Both the position numbers and the translations under genes were made by a program. Of a DNA stretch of 64,000 bases, positions 34,662-44,384 are shown one piece after another; position 1 is the stretch's first letter, and the number at the start of each line of letters is the position of its first letter. The notes beneath the pieces were generated by a model. The model made no database searches. It was not told the DNA's origin and saw only the letters and a list, made by a program, of their open reading frames with translations. The DNA lies in the NCBI RefSeq assembly GCF_003202405.1, contig NZ_QJHL01000002.1:744001-808000 (forward strand), written 5' to 3'. The stretch is from Flavobacterium hydrophilum (GTDB lineage: Bacteria; Bacteroidota; Bacteroidia; Flavobacteriales; Flavobacteriaceae).

Positions 34662-35993
34662 ATGAAAAAGGTGGGTAACCATAATTCGATCTCAAGAAAA
34701 TTGATGCTTAGCTTATCGCTAACGCTGATTTTCTCCCTAACTTCATTTGCTCAAGATCCTGCTGCTGCTCCGGCAGCTACAGAAGCTGCTGCTGCTCCGG
34801 CTGCAACTGGTGGAGGTGATCCGGTAAAAGGGAAGGAGCTTTTTAATGCAAATTGCGCTGCATGTCACAAATTAGATGCTAAATCAACTGGTCCTGCTTT
34901 AAGGGGAGTTGCTTCTAAGCATGATATGGCTTGGATTTACAAGTGGGTGCATAACAGTTCTGATATGATTAAATCAGGTGATGCTGTTGCAGTTAAACTT
35001 TTTGAAGAAAACAATAAGTCTGTAATGACTTCTTTTCCTCAATTATCTGAAGGCGATATTGATAATATTATCGCTTATACTTCAGAAGTAAAAGCTGAGG
35101 CGCCTAAGGATACTCAAAGCTTGCCCTCAGGTCCTCAGTCTGAAGGAAGTGGTATATCAAATAATATTATTTTAGGAGCTCTTGCTCTTGTCATGGCTAT
35201 TTTGGTTGTGATGTTATTCATGGTAAACAAGGTTTTAACTAAAGTAGCAAATAAAAACGGTATTGAGGTTGCTCCAAAAGAAGCTAGAACTCCAATTTGG
35301 AAAGCTTTTGTTAAAAATCAATTCTTGGTTTTGGTGACTTCTATTTTCTTGCTTTTGGCAAGTGGTTATTTTGTGTATGGTTATTTGATGCAAGTAGGTG
35401 TGGATCAAAATTATGAGCCAATTCAGCCGATTCACTATTCTCACAAAATTCACGCCGGTGATAATGAGATCAACTGTAAATATTGCCACTCCGCTGCACG
35501 TGTAAGTAAAACGGCTGGTATTCCTTCTTTAAATGTTTGTATGAACTGTCATAAAAACATTTCAGAAGTTGCTGAGACTACTGCTACAGCTGAGTACAGT
35601 AAAGCATTTTACGATGCGCAGATTCAAAAATTATATGATGCTGTTGGATGGGATAAGACTAAACAAGCTTATACAGGAAAGACACAGCCTGTAAAATGGG
35701 TTCGTATTCACAACTTGCCTGATTTCGTTTACTTCAATCACTCTCAACACGTTTCTGTTGCGGGAATTGAATGTCAAACTTGTCACGGTCCGGTGCAAGA
35801 GTTTGAAATCATGAAGCAATATTCTAAATTAACAATGGGATGGTGTGTTGATTGCCATAGAAAAACCGATGTTAAGATGGAAGGGAATGCTTACTATGAT
35901 AAAATTCATGCTGAACTTTCTAAGAAATACGGTGTAGAGAAATTAACTGCAGCGCAAATGGGAGGTTTAGAATGCGGTAAATGCCACTATTAA
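34662..35993 (+). CDS. actA: Alternative complex III subunit ActA with fused monoheme cytochrome c domain
   Basis: The protein has 443 residues and six CxxCH heme motifs. A signal peptide and an Ala/Pro-rich linker (30-50) precede an N-terminal cytochrome c domain with CAACH at 65-69. A transmembrane helix follows near 165-190 and a second hydrophobic helix near 215-240. The C-terminal part has five more motifs: CKYCH (272), CMNCH (293), CQTCH (371), CVDCH (395) and CGKCH (438). The last five match the pentaheme ActA that carries electrons out of the complex. The extra N-terminal heme domain may contact a soluble partner or the oxidase (inference). It is the first gene of the operon. Confidence 0.92.
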   Translation: MKKVGNHNSISRKLMLSLSLTLIFSLTSFAQDPAAAPAATEAAAAPAATGGGDPVKGKELFNANCAACHKLDAKSTGPALRGVASKHDMAWIYKWVHNSSDMIKSGDAVAVKLFEENNKSVMTSFPQLSEGDIDNIIAYTSEVKAEAPKDTQSLPSGPQSEGSGISNNIILGALALVMAILVVMLFMVNKVLTKVANKNGIEVAPKEARTPIWKAFVKNQFLVLVTSIFLLLASGYFVYGYLMQVGVDQNYEPIQPIHYSHKIHAGDNEINCKYCHSAARVSKTAGIPSLNVCMNCHKNISEVAETTATAEYSKAFYDAQIQKLYDAVGWDKTKQAYTGKTQPVKWVRIHNLPDFVYFNHSQHVSVAGIECQTCHGPVQEFEIMKQYSKLTMGWCVDCHRKTDVKMEGNAYYDKIHAELSKKYGVEKLTAAQMGGLECGKCHY

Positions 35994-36025
35994 TCGAATT
36001 ATTAAGATTTTAATATTTATATACA

Positions 36026-39000
36026 ATGTCATCAAACAAAAAATACTGGAAAAGTGTTGAGGAGCTAGAAAACAGCTCTATTGTTGAGGCGCTTAGAAAT
36101 AACGAATTCGTTGAAGAAATTCCAACTGATGAGTTTTTAGGTAATGCTGATGCTTTATCTACATCTGGAACTTCACGTCGTGACTTTTTAAAGTACGTAG
36201 GGTTTAGTACTGCAGCTGTTACTTTAGCTGCTTGCGAAGGTCCTGTTCACAAGTCTATCCCTTATGTGTTACAACCAGAACAGATCATTCCTGGCGTTGC
36301 AGATTATTATGCAACTACAGTATTTGATGGTTTTGATTTTGCTAATCTTTTGGTTAAAACTCGTGAGGGTCGTCCAATTAAAATTGAAAACAATACAATT
36401 GCTGGAGCTAAATTTTCTGCGAATGCTAGAATTCATGCCTCTATTTTAGGATTGTATGATAGCAGTCGTCTGAAAGAGCCTAAGATTGATGGGAAAGATA
36501 GCAGCTGGTCGGCTGTTGATTTGAAAATCAAATCAAGTTTAGCAGATGCAAAAGTAAAAGGAGGTCAGGTAGTGTTGTTAACCAATACTTTGGCCAGCCC
36601 TTCTACAGAAAAATTAATTGCGGAGTTTATTGCTAAAAATCCAAATGCTAAGCATGTTGTTTATGATGCAGTTTCTTCTTCTGAGGCTTTAGATGCTTTT
36701 CAAGCTGTTTACGGTCAAAGAGCTTTAGTTGATTATGATTTTTCAAAATCTAATTTAATTGTATCTGTTGGGGCTGATTTTTTAGGAGACTGGCAAGGTG
36801 GTGGATATGATTCTGGATATGCAAAAGGGCGTATTCCTCAAAACGGGAAAATGTCTCGTCACTTCCAGTTTGAATCAAATATGACATTATCTGGGGCAGC
36901 TGCTGATAAGCGTGTTCCAATGACTACAGCTGTTCAAAAACAAGCTTTAGTTCAAATTTATAATATTATAACAGGTACTTCTGTTCCTGTAGCTTTAGAT
37001 GCAAATGTTAAAGCTGAAGTGGTAAAAGCTGCACAACAGCTTAAAGCTGCTGGATCAAAAGGAGTTTTAGTATCTGGAATTGAAGATAAAAATGCTCAAT
37101 TATTAGTTTTGGCAATTAATCAAGTATTAGCTAGTGAAGCTTTTACTACTGCTGGAGCAAGACAAATTAGAAAAGGTTCTAATGCTGTCGTTTCTCAGTT
37201 AATTAAAGATTTGAACGCAGGAAGTGTTCATACTTTAATTATGAGTGGAGTTAATCCTGTTTACACTTTAGCTGATTCTGCTGCTTTTGTTTCAGGATTG
37301 AAAAAAGTTAAAACATCTGTTGCTTTTTCATTAAAAGAAGATGAAACTGCTTCAATTGTTACTGTTGCTGCTCCGACTCCTCATTATTTAGAATCTTGGG
37401 GTGATGTAGAAATAACAAGCGGAACTTATAGCTTAACGCAACCTACGATTCGCCCTATCTTTAATACAAAACAATTTCAGGATGTTTTATTGTCATTAAA
37501 TGGTGCTGGCGGTACTTTTTACGATTATTTAAAAGTTAACTCTTTAGCATTTACTGCAGGATCTTCTTGGAATAAAGTATTGCACGATGGTGTTTCAGTA
37601 CTTGGATCTGCTCCATTGTCTGGAGGGGCTATTGATGCTGCTACTGCTGCAAATACACTTGCAAAATCTAAATCTGCAGGAGATTTCGAATTAGTATTAT
37701 ATACTAAAACTGGATTGGGAGATGGACAACATGCGAACAACCCTTGGTTACAAGAGTTTCCAGATCCAATTACAAGAGTTTCTTGGGATAACTATATTAC
37801 AGTTTCAAATTCAGATGCTAAGAAAATCGGTTTGTCTAATGAAATAGTTGCTAATGGTGGTTTAAATGGTAGTTATGCTACTATTACTACTGCTGATGGA
37901 TTGAAATTGGAGAATGTTCCGGTTATCGTTCAGCCTGGTCAAGCGGTTGGGACTATTGGTTTAGCTCTTGGTTATGGACGTAAGGCTTCTCTAAAAGAAG
38001 AAATGCAGGTAGGTTTAAATGCTTACACTTTATATAAAGGTTTCAATGGCGTTCAATCTGTATCTATTGCTAAAGCTGGAGGAGAACATGAGTTTGCTTG
38101 TGTTCAAGGTCAGAAAACGTTAATGGGTAGAGGAGATATCATTAAAGAAACTTCTTTAGAAATATTTAATAGTAAAGATGCTGAACATTGGAATGAAAAA
38201 CCAATGGTATCTTTAGATCACCAAGAAGTTGAAGCTACAACTGTAGATTTATGGGAATCATTTGATCGTTCAACGGGTCACCACTTCAACCTTTCAATCG
38301 ACTTAAATGCTTGTACAGGATGTGGTGCTTGCGTTATCGCTTGTCACGCAGAAAATAACGTTCCCGTTGTTGGTAAAGCAGAGGTAAGAAGAAGCCGTGA
38401 TATGCACTGGTTACGTATCGACAGATATTATTCTTCTGAAAGCACTTTTGAAGGTGATAATGAAAGAAAAGAAGGAATTGCAGGTTTGTCTAGTTCATTA
38501 TCTACATTTAATGAAATGGAAAAACCAGGCGATAATCCACAAGTAGCTTTCCAACCGGTAATGTGTCAGCACTGTAATCACGCACCTTGTGAAACAGTTT
38601 GTCCTGTTGCTGCTACATCTCACGGTCGTCAAGGTCAAAACCATATGGCGTATAACAGATGTGTTGGTACTCGTTACTGTGCAAACAACTGTCCTTATAA
38701 AGTTCGTCGTTTCAACTGGTTCTTGTATAACAAAAACAGTGAATTCGATTATCATATGAATGACGATTTAGGTCGTATGGTGTTAAATCCAGACGTAAAT
38801 GTTCGTTCTCGTGGAGTTATGGAAAAATGTTCTTTCTGTATACAGAGTACACAGGCTGTAATCCTTGAGGCAAAACGTCAGGGTAGAGAAGTAGCAAAAG
38901 ATGAGTTCAATAATGCTTGTGCTTGTTCTGCCGCTTGTTCATCTGGAGCTATGGTTTTTGGAGATGTTAATGATAAGGAAAGTGAAGTTGCTAAACTTGC

Positions 39001-39085
39001 TGAAAGCGAAAGAGCTTATCACTTATTAGAGCATGTTGGTACAAAACCGAATGTTTTCTATCATGTAAAAGTTAGAAATACTTAG
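36026..39085 (+). CDS. actB: Alternative complex III subunit ActB (molybdopterin-like plus Fe-S domains)
   Basis: The protein has 1019 residues. SRRDFLKYVGF at about 50-60 is a Tat motif, preceded by an unusually long 50-residue N-region and followed by a lipobox LAAC with Cys70. Residues up to about 740 resemble a molybdopterin oxidoreductase body, which in this complex is thought not to bind the cofactor. The last 280 residues are ferredoxin-like, with clusters CTGCGACVIACH, CQHCNHAPCETVCP, CVGTRYCANNCPYK and CSFCIQSTQ...CACSAAC, enough for three [4Fe-4S] and one [3Fe-4S]. It relays electrons from quinol to ActA. Confidence 0.95.
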   Translation: MSSNKKYWKSVEELENSSIVEALRNNEFVEEIPTDEFLGNADALSTSGTSRRDFLKYVGFSTAAVTLAACEGPVHKSIPYVLQPEQIIPGVADYYATTVFDGFDFANLLVKTREGRPIKIENNTIAGAKFSANARIHASILGLYDSSRLKEPKIDGKDSSWSAVDLKIKSSLADAKVKGGQVVLLTNTLASPSTEKLIAEFIAKNPNAKHVVYDAVSSSEALDAFQAVYGQRALVDYDFSKSNLIVSVGADFLGDWQGGGYDSGYAKGRIPQNGKMSRHFQFESNMTLSGAAADKRVPMTTAVQKQALVQIYNIITGTSVPVALDANVKAEVVKAAQQLKAAGSKGVLVSGIEDKNAQLLVLAINQVLASEAFTTAGARQIRKGSNAVVSQLIKDLNAGSVHTLIMSGVNPVYTLADSAAFVSGLKKVKTSVAFSLKEDETASIVTVAAPTPHYLESWGDVEITSGTYSLTQPTIRPIFNTKQFQDVLLSLNGAGGTFYDYLKVNSLAFTAGSSWNKVLHDGVSVLGSAPLSGGAIDAATAANTLAKSKSAGDFELVLYTKTGLGDGQHANNPWLQEFPDPITRVSWDNYITVSNSDAKKIGLSNEIVANGGLNGSYATITTADGLKLENVPVIVQPGQAVGTIGLALGYGRKASLKEEMQVGLNAYTLYKGFNGVQSVSIAKAGGEHEFACVQGQKTLMGRGDIIKETSLEIFNSKDAEHWNEKPMVSLDHQEVEATTVDLWESFDRSTGHHFNLSIDLNACTGCGACVIACHAENNVPVVGKAEVRRSRDMHWLRIDRYYSSESTFEGDNERKEGIAGLSSSLSTFNEMEKPGDNPQVAFQPVMCQHCNHAPCETVCPVAATSHGRQGQNHMAYNRCVGTRYCANNCPYKVRRFNWFLYNKNSEFDYHMNDDLGRMVLNPDVNVRSRGVMEKCSFCIQSTQAVILEAKRQGREVAKDEFNNACACSAACSSGAMVFGDVNDKESEVAKLAESERAYHLLEHVGTKPNVFYHVKVRNT

Positions 39086-39118
39086 TAAAATTATTAATTA
39101 GAAACAATATAAAGGATT

Positions 39119-40522
39119 ATGTCGTCTCATTACGAAGCACCCATTAGAAAACCTTTAGTTATAGGTGATAAAACTTATCATGATGTAACTGTAGATGTGG
39201 CAGCGCCTGTTGAAGGACCTGCAAATAAGCAATGGTGGATTGTATTTACAATCGCATTAGTAGCCTTCCTTTGGGGGTTAGGTTGTATAATTTACACCGT
39301 ATCTACCGGTATCGGAACATGGGGATTAAATAAAACAGTTGGTTGGGCTTGGGATATCACTAACTTCGTTTGGTGGGTTGGTATTGGTCACGCCGGAACA
39401 TTAATTTCTGCAGTATTATTACTTTTCCGTCAACGTTGGAGAATGGCTATTAACCGTTCTGCGGAAGCTATGACCATTTTCTCTGTAGTACAAGCAGGTT
39501 TATTTCCAATTATTCACATGGGACGTCCATGGTTAGCATACTGGGTATTACCTATACCAAACCAATTTGGATCTTTATGGGTGAACTTTAACTCACCATT
39601 ACTTTGGGACGTATTTGCGATTTCAACTTATCTTTCAGTATCATTGGTTTTCTGGTGGACTGGTTTGTTGCCTGACTTTGCAATGCTTCGTGATAGAGCT
39701 ATAACTCCATTTAACAAAAGAGTTTATTCTATCTTAAGTTTTGGATGGAGCGGTAGAGCAAAAGATTGGCAGCGTTTTGAGGAAGTATCTTTGGTACTTG
39801 CTGGTTTAGCTACTCCTCTTGTACTTTCTGTACACACAATTGTATCTATGGACTTTGCAACTTCTGTAATTCCTGGATGGCATACAACAATCTTTCCTCC
39901 ATACTTCGTTGCTGGAGCAGTTTTCTCCGGATTCGCAATGGTAAATACATTGTTGATTGTTATGAGAAAAGTTTCTAACCTTGAAGCATACATCACATTA
40001 CAGCATATCGAATTAATGAATATCATTATCATGATTACGGGTTCTATTGTAGGTGTAGCTTACATCACTGAGTTATTCGTAGCTTGGTATTCAGGTGTAG
40101 AGTATGAGCAATATGCATTTTTGAACAGAGCTACCGGACCTTACTGGTGGGCATATTGGGCAATGATGACTTGTAACGTTTTCTCTCCACAGTTTATGTG
40201 GTTTAAAAAACTAAGAACAAGTATCATGTTTTCATTTGTAATTTCGATCGTAGTAAACATCGGAATGTGGTTTGAAAGATTCGTAATTATTGTTACTTCT
40301 TTACATAGAGATTATCTTCCATCTTCTTGGACAATGTTCTCACCAACATTTGTTGATATTGGAATTTTCATTGGAACAATTGGTTTCTTCTTTGTGTTGT
40401 TTTTATTATACTCAAGAACTTTCCCTGTAATTGCTCAGGCAGAGGTAAAAACAATTTTGAAAGGAACAGGAGATAATTACATTAGAGAAAGAGCAGCACA
40501 TAAAGATTCACACCATGAGTAA
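39119..40522 (+). CDS. actC: Alternative complex III subunit ActC (NrfD-like quinol site)
   Basis: The protein has 467 residues with about ten hydrophobic helices. WWVGIGHAGTLISAVLLLFRQRWR, FPIIHMGRPWLAYWVLPIPNQFG and MLRDRA segments are typical of NrfD/PsrC-type subunits. These bind quinol within the membrane. It overlaps actD by 8 bp. It starts 33 bp after actB. Confidence 0.95.
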   Translation: MSSHYEAPIRKPLVIGDKTYHDVTVDVAAPVEGPANKQWWIVFTIALVAFLWGLGCIIYTVSTGIGTWGLNKTVGWAWDITNFVWWVGIGHAGTLISAVLLLFRQRWRMAINRSAEAMTIFSVVQAGLFPIIHMGRPWLAYWVLPIPNQFGSLWVNFNSPLLWDVFAISTYLSVSLVFWWTGLLPDFAMLRDRAITPFNKRVYSILSFGWSGRAKDWQRFEEVSLVLAGLATPLVLSVHTIVSMDFATSVIPGWHTTIFPPYFVAGAVFSGFAMVNTLLIVMRKVSNLEAYITLQHIELMNIIIMITGSIVGVAYITELFVAWYSGVEYEQYAFLNRATGPYWWAYWAMMTCNVFSPQFMWFKKLRTSIMFSFVISIVVNIGMWFERFVIIVTSLHRDYLPSSWTMFSPTFVDIGIFIGTIGFFFVLFLLYSRTFPVIAQAEVKTILKGTGDNYIRERAAHKDSHHE

Positions 40523-41039
40523 TAAAGTAATATACGCCATTTATAATGACGATGATATTTTGATGGATGCAGTAAAGAAAACAAGAGCTGCTCATCATCA
40601 TATTGAAGAAGTTTTTACTCCATTTCCGGTTCACGGATTGGATAAAGCGATGGGTTTACCACCAACAAGATTAGCTATTTGTGCTTTCCTATACGGATGT
40701 GTTGGTATTTCTGTTGCTACATTTATGATGAGTTATATCATGATTCATGACTGGCCACAAGATATTGGTGGTAAACCAAGTTTTAGTTTCATACAAAACA
40801 TGCCGTCATTTGTGCCAATTATGTTTGAAATGACTGTATTTTTTGCTGCTCACTTAATGGTAATTACTTTTTATATGAGAAGTAGATTATGGCCGTTTAA
40901 AGAAGCTGAAAATCCAGATGTAAGAACAACTGATGACCATTTTTTAATGGAAGTAGCGGTGAATGATAACGAAGCAGAACTGGTTTCTTTCTTTGAAGGG
41001 ACTGGAGCTGTAGAAGTTAAAGTAATAGAAAAGAATTAA
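40515..41039 (+). CDS. actD: Alternative complex III subunit ActD (DUF3341)
   Basis: The protein has 174 residues with two transmembrane helices (LAICAFLYGCVGISVATFMMSYIM and PIMFEMTVFFAAHLMVITFYM). VFTPFPVHGLDKAMGLPPTRL is the family hallmark. It is a membrane assembly or support subunit with no cofactor. It overlaps actC by 8 bp and is 8 bp before actE. Confidence 0.95.
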   Translation: MSNKVIYAIYNDDDILMDAVKKTRAAHHHIEEVFTPFPVHGLDKAMGLPPTRLAICAFLYGCVGISVATFMMSYIMIHDWPQDIGGKPSFSFIQNMPSFVPIMFEMTVFFAAHLMVITFYMRSRLWPFKEAENPDVRTTDDHFLMEVAVNDNEAELVSFFEGTGAVEVKVIEKN

Positions 41040-41047
41040 TTGTAGCT

Positions 41048-41593
41048 ATGAAAAGGATATATAAAATAACACTTTTGGTTGGTTTAACTATTTTAGTTTC
41101 ATCTTGCCACAATAATTCGGCACCAAACTATCAGTACTTTCCTAATATGTATGAATCTGTTGCTTACGAGCCTTACACAGAATCAAAAATATTTAAAGGA
41201 GGAAAAGAAGGACAGCTTCCTGTAGATGGGACTATTAATAGAGGTTTTGAACCTTATGAATATGAAAATTCAACAGCAGGGTATGAATTGGCAAAAGCTA
41301 ATTTAAAATCTCCTTTGACTGAAGAAGAAAAAAAATCTGACAAAGGAAAAGAGCTTTTTGAAATTTATTGTATCAGTTGTCATGGGGCGACTGGAAATGG
41401 AAAAGGTAAATTGGTTGAAAGAGAAAAATTTCTTGGAGTACCTAGCTACAAAGACAGAGTTATCACTGAAGGAAGTATTTTTCACGTTGAGACTTATGGT
41501 TTAAATGCAATGGGTTCACATGCAAATCAATTAAGTGCCCACGAACGTTGGTTAGTTGCTGACTATGTTCTAAAACTAAAAAGCCAATTATAA
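41048..41593 (+). CDS. actE: Alternative complex III subunit ActE (monoheme cytochrome c lipoprotein)
   Basis: The protein has 181 residues. A lipoprotein signal (LTILVSSCHNN) anchors it at the periplasmic face. CISCH in GKELFEIYCISCHGATGNGKGKL is the single heme motif, and SHANQLSAHERWLVADYVLKL is a typical C-terminal cytochrome c helix; a Met near GLNAMGSH is the likely sixth ligand. It carries electrons to the oxidase side. Confidence 0.95.
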   Translation: MKRIYKITLLVGLTILVSSCHNNSAPNYQYFPNMYESVAYEPYTESKIFKGGKEGQLPVDGTINRGFEPYEYENSTAGYELAKANLKSPLTEEEKKSDKGKELFEIYCISCHGATGNGKGKLVEREKFLGVPSYKDRVITEGSIFHVETYGLNAMGSHANQLSAHERWLVADYVLKLKSQL

Positions 41594-41620
41594 TTGTTGA
41601 ACAAACTGATCGTAATAGAT

Positions 41621-43144
41621 ATGTACACATTTTCAAGTAAATTAAAAACTTTTTCTATCATTCTAATGGCCGTTGGTATATTAGGGATTGGATATGGTTT
41701 TTTAAACGCTCCTAAAAATATTGAAGAGGTAGAAACTCTTCTTAAAAAAGAAGCATCAGAGCACGGTGGTGGTCATCATGAAGCTGCTGCGGCACATCAT
41801 GAAGAAAAAGCCGAAGCTACTCATGAAGAAAACGATGAAAAAGTTGCTCACCATGAAGAAGCTAAAGGAGCACATGTAGTGGTTGCTGTAAATAATGACT
41901 CTGTTGTTGCAAACGGAGATACAGTTCATGAAGTAAAAACTGAAGTAACTCACGAAACAGTAGTTGCTAATCATGAAGTAAAAGCGGAAAAGCACGAAGA
42001 AGTTTCACATGGACATGATCCTAAAGCTCATGCTGAACATGTTTTACACCAATTGCAAAACAAACCTTGGTCTGCTTTGTATGTTGCTTGTATTTTCTTC
42101 TTACTGCTTTCTATGGGAGTTTTAGCATTTTATGCTATTCAACAAGTAGCTCAGGCTGGTTGGTCTCCTGTATTATTTAGAGTTATGCAGGGAATCACAG
42201 CTTATTTACCAGCTGGTTCTATTATTTTCTTTATTATTTTAGTTCTTTGCGGTTTACATTTTAATCATATTTTTGTTTGGTTAGGTGAAAATGTTACTAA
42301 AGTTGGACATGAAGATTATGATGCAATTATTGCAGGTAAATCTGGATATTTGAACTTCCCTTTTTGGATTGCAAGAGCATTTATCTTTTTATTAGGTTGG
42401 AACTTATACCGTATTTATTCTAGAAAAAACTGCCTGGCTCAAGATGAAGCTAATGATGATCTATATTACAAAAAGAACTTTAAGTTATCTGCTGGTTTCT
42501 TAGTATTCTTCATCGTTTCTGAGTCTATTATGTCTTGGGACTGGATTATGTCTTTTGACCCACACTGGTTTAGTACATTATTCGGATGGTATGTGTTTGC
42601 CTCTTTCTTTGTAAGTGGTATTACAACAATTGCATTAGTTACAGTTTATTTAAAATCTAAAGGATATTTAGAGTATGTAAATACAAGTCACATTCATGAC
42701 TTAGCTAAATTTATGTTTGGTATTAGTATTTTCTGGACTTATTTATGGTTCTCTCAATTTATGTTGATATGGTATGCGAATATTCCTGAAGAGGTTACAT
42801 ATTTTATAACAAGAATTCAATTATATAATCTTCCTTTCTTTGGAGCTGTAGTTATGAATTTTGTTTTTCCTGTATTAATTTTAGTTAATACTGATTTCAA
42901 ACGTCTAAACTGGGTTATTGTAATGGCTGGTATTGTGATCTTATTAGGACATTATGTTGACTTCTTTAATATGATTATGCCTGGTACTGTGGGTGACAGA
43001 TGGTTTATTGGAGTTTCTGAAATTGCATCTATTCTTTTCTTCTTAGGCTTATTTATTTTCGTAGTGTTTACTGCTTTGAGTAAATCTCCTTTGTTAGCAA
43101 AAAGAAATCCTTTCATAGAAGAAAGTAAACATTTTCATTATTAA
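41621..43144 (+). CDS. actF: Alternative complex III subunit ActF with His-rich insertion
   Basis: The protein has 507 residues from the ATG at 41621; an alternative TTG at 41594 would add 9. After a first transmembrane helix (10-28) comes a hydrophilic insertion (about 45-145) with 18 His residues and many Glu and Ala, then about nine more helices with NrfD-like WIMSWDWIMSFDPHWFSTLFGWYVFA and FWTYLWFSQFMLIWYANIPEE. It is the second quinol-binding membrane subunit, paired with ActC. The insertion looks metal-binding or charge-buffering and is unlikely to be needed for electron transfer itself. It starts 27 bp after the actE stop. Confidence 0.92.
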   Translation: MYTFSSKLKTFSIILMAVGILGIGYGFLNAPKNIEEVETLLKKEASEHGGGHHEAAAAHHEEKAEATHEENDEKVAHHEEAKGAHVVVAVNNDSVVANGDTVHEVKTEVTHETVVANHEVKAEKHEEVSHGHDPKAHAEHVLHQLQNKPWSALYVACIFFLLLSMGVLAFYAIQQVAQAGWSPVLFRVMQGITAYLPAGSIIFFIILVLCGLHFNHIFVWLGENVTKVGHEDYDAIIAGKSGYLNFPFWIARAFIFLLGWNLYRIYSRKNCLAQDEANDDLYYKKNFKLSAGFLVFFIVSESIMSWDWIMSFDPHWFSTLFGWYVFASFFVSGITTIALVTVYLKSKGYLEYVNTSHIHDLAKFMFGISIFWTYLWFSQFMLIWYANIPEEVTYFITRIQLYNLPFFGAVVMNFVFPVLILVNTDFKRLNWVIVMAGIVILLGHYVDFFNMIMPGTVGDRWFIGVSEIASILFFLGLFIFVVFTALSKSPLLAKRNPFIEESKHFHY

Positions 43145-43163
43145 TATTTAAAGAAATAAACAG

Positions 43164-44354
43164 ATGACAAGTTTGTTGGTAATTATAGTTGTAGTTTTAT
43201 TAGCGGTTGCATTATGGCAATTGACCAAGATATTTGATCTTACTCAGGTAGGAACTTCTTCGGACGATTCTCAGGTTGCATCAGATAATGATAATAATAT
43301 TCAAGGATATGTTATGTTTGGCTTTTTAGCTTTCATATATATATTTACAATTTACGGTTTACTAAAATGGGGTGGTTTAGCACTTCATACACCGGCTTCT
43401 GAGCATGGACTTTTGGTAGATAGTCTGATGAATATTACTTGGGTTTTAATTTTTGTAGTTCAATTTATAACTCAGGGTTTATTGTACTGGTTTTCTTTTA
43501 AAAATAGAGGAAACAAAGACAGAAAAGCATTATTCTTTGCTGATAGTAATAAATTAGAAGCAATCTGGAGTATTATTCCATCTGTTGTTTTAGCTGTTTT
43601 GATTCTTTATGGATTGTATGCCTGGAATAATATTATGTTTGTTGACAAAGACGAAGATGTAATAGAAATTGAATTATACGCTCAACAATTTAAGTGGACT
43701 GCAAGATATGCTGGACAAGATAATGTTTTAGGAAAAGCAAATGTTCGTTTAATTGAAGGTGTTAATACTTTAGGAGTAGATATGTCTGATCCTAATGCTC
43801 AGGATGATATAGTTGTTAGTGAATTGCATATTCCAAAAGGAAAAAAAGTGCATTTTAAAATGCGTTCTCAGGATGTACTACATTCAGCTTATTTTCCTCA
43901 CTTTAGAGCTCAGATGAACTGTGTTCCTGGTATGGTTACAGAATTTGCTTTTGTTCCGACTTACACAACAGCTGAATATAGAGAGTTGTCTTTTATGGTT
44001 GAGAAAGTTGCAAATATCAATAAACTTAGATCAGAAAAAAGTGTAGAGTTAGTCGCCAAAGGCGGAACTGCCTTAGATCCTTATACATTTGATTATTTAT
44101 TATTATGTAATAAAATTTGTGGAGCTTCTCACTACAATATGCAGATGAAAGTTGTTGTTGACACTCCGGAAGATTATAAAAAATGGTTAAGTGAGAAAAC
44201 AACTTTAGCCCAGGATATTAAAGCTGCGGCAGCTGCTGAGAAACCAACAGAAGGAGCTGAATCTACTACAGATACAACTGTAAAAGTAAAAGATACTGTA
44301 AAAGCGGTTATTGATACTGTTAAAGCAGCTGTAGCAAAAGTTGCGGTTAAATAA
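43164..44354 (+). CDS. coxB: Cytochrome c oxidase subunit II
   Basis: The protein has 396 residues. Three hydrophobic helices occur in the first 150 residues, the last followed by the cupredoxin domain. CuA ligands are visible: SAYFPHF (His) and CNKICGASHYNM, giving the Cys-x3-Cys-x3-His-x2-Met layout. The C-terminal 45 residues are Ala/Lys/Val/Thr-rich (TTDTTVKVKDTVKAVIDTVK) and add a long flexible tail. No cytochrome c domain is attached, so an external c donor such as ActA or ActE is needed. It is 19 bp after actF and 30 bp before coxA. Confidence 0.95.
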   Translation: MTSLLVIIVVVLLAVALWQLTKIFDLTQVGTSSDDSQVASDNDNNIQGYVMFGFLAFIYIFTIYGLLKWGGLALHTPASEHGLLVDSLMNITWVLIFVVQFITQGLLYWFSFKNRGNKDRKALFFADSNKLEAIWSIIPSVVLAVLILYGLYAWNNIMFVDKDEDVIEIELYAQQFKWTARYAGQDNVLGKANVRLIEGVNTLGVDMSDPNAQDDIVVSELHIPKGKKVHFKMRSQDVLHSAYFPHFRAQMNCVPGMVTEFAFVPTYTTAEYRELSFMVEKVANINKLRSEKSVELVAKGGTALDPYTFDYLLLCNKICGASHYNMQMKVVVDTPEDYKKWLSEKTTLAQDIKAAAAAEKPTEGAESTTDTTVKVKDTVKAVIDTVKAAVAKVAVK

Positions 44355-44384
44355 TATTATTAAGAAAATTTAAAGTACACATAT

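Noticed and set aside
41594..41620. TTG directly after the actE stop as start of actF
   Set aside because: The ATG at 41621 begins a normal membrane-protein N-terminus; the 9 extra residues add nothing recognisable.
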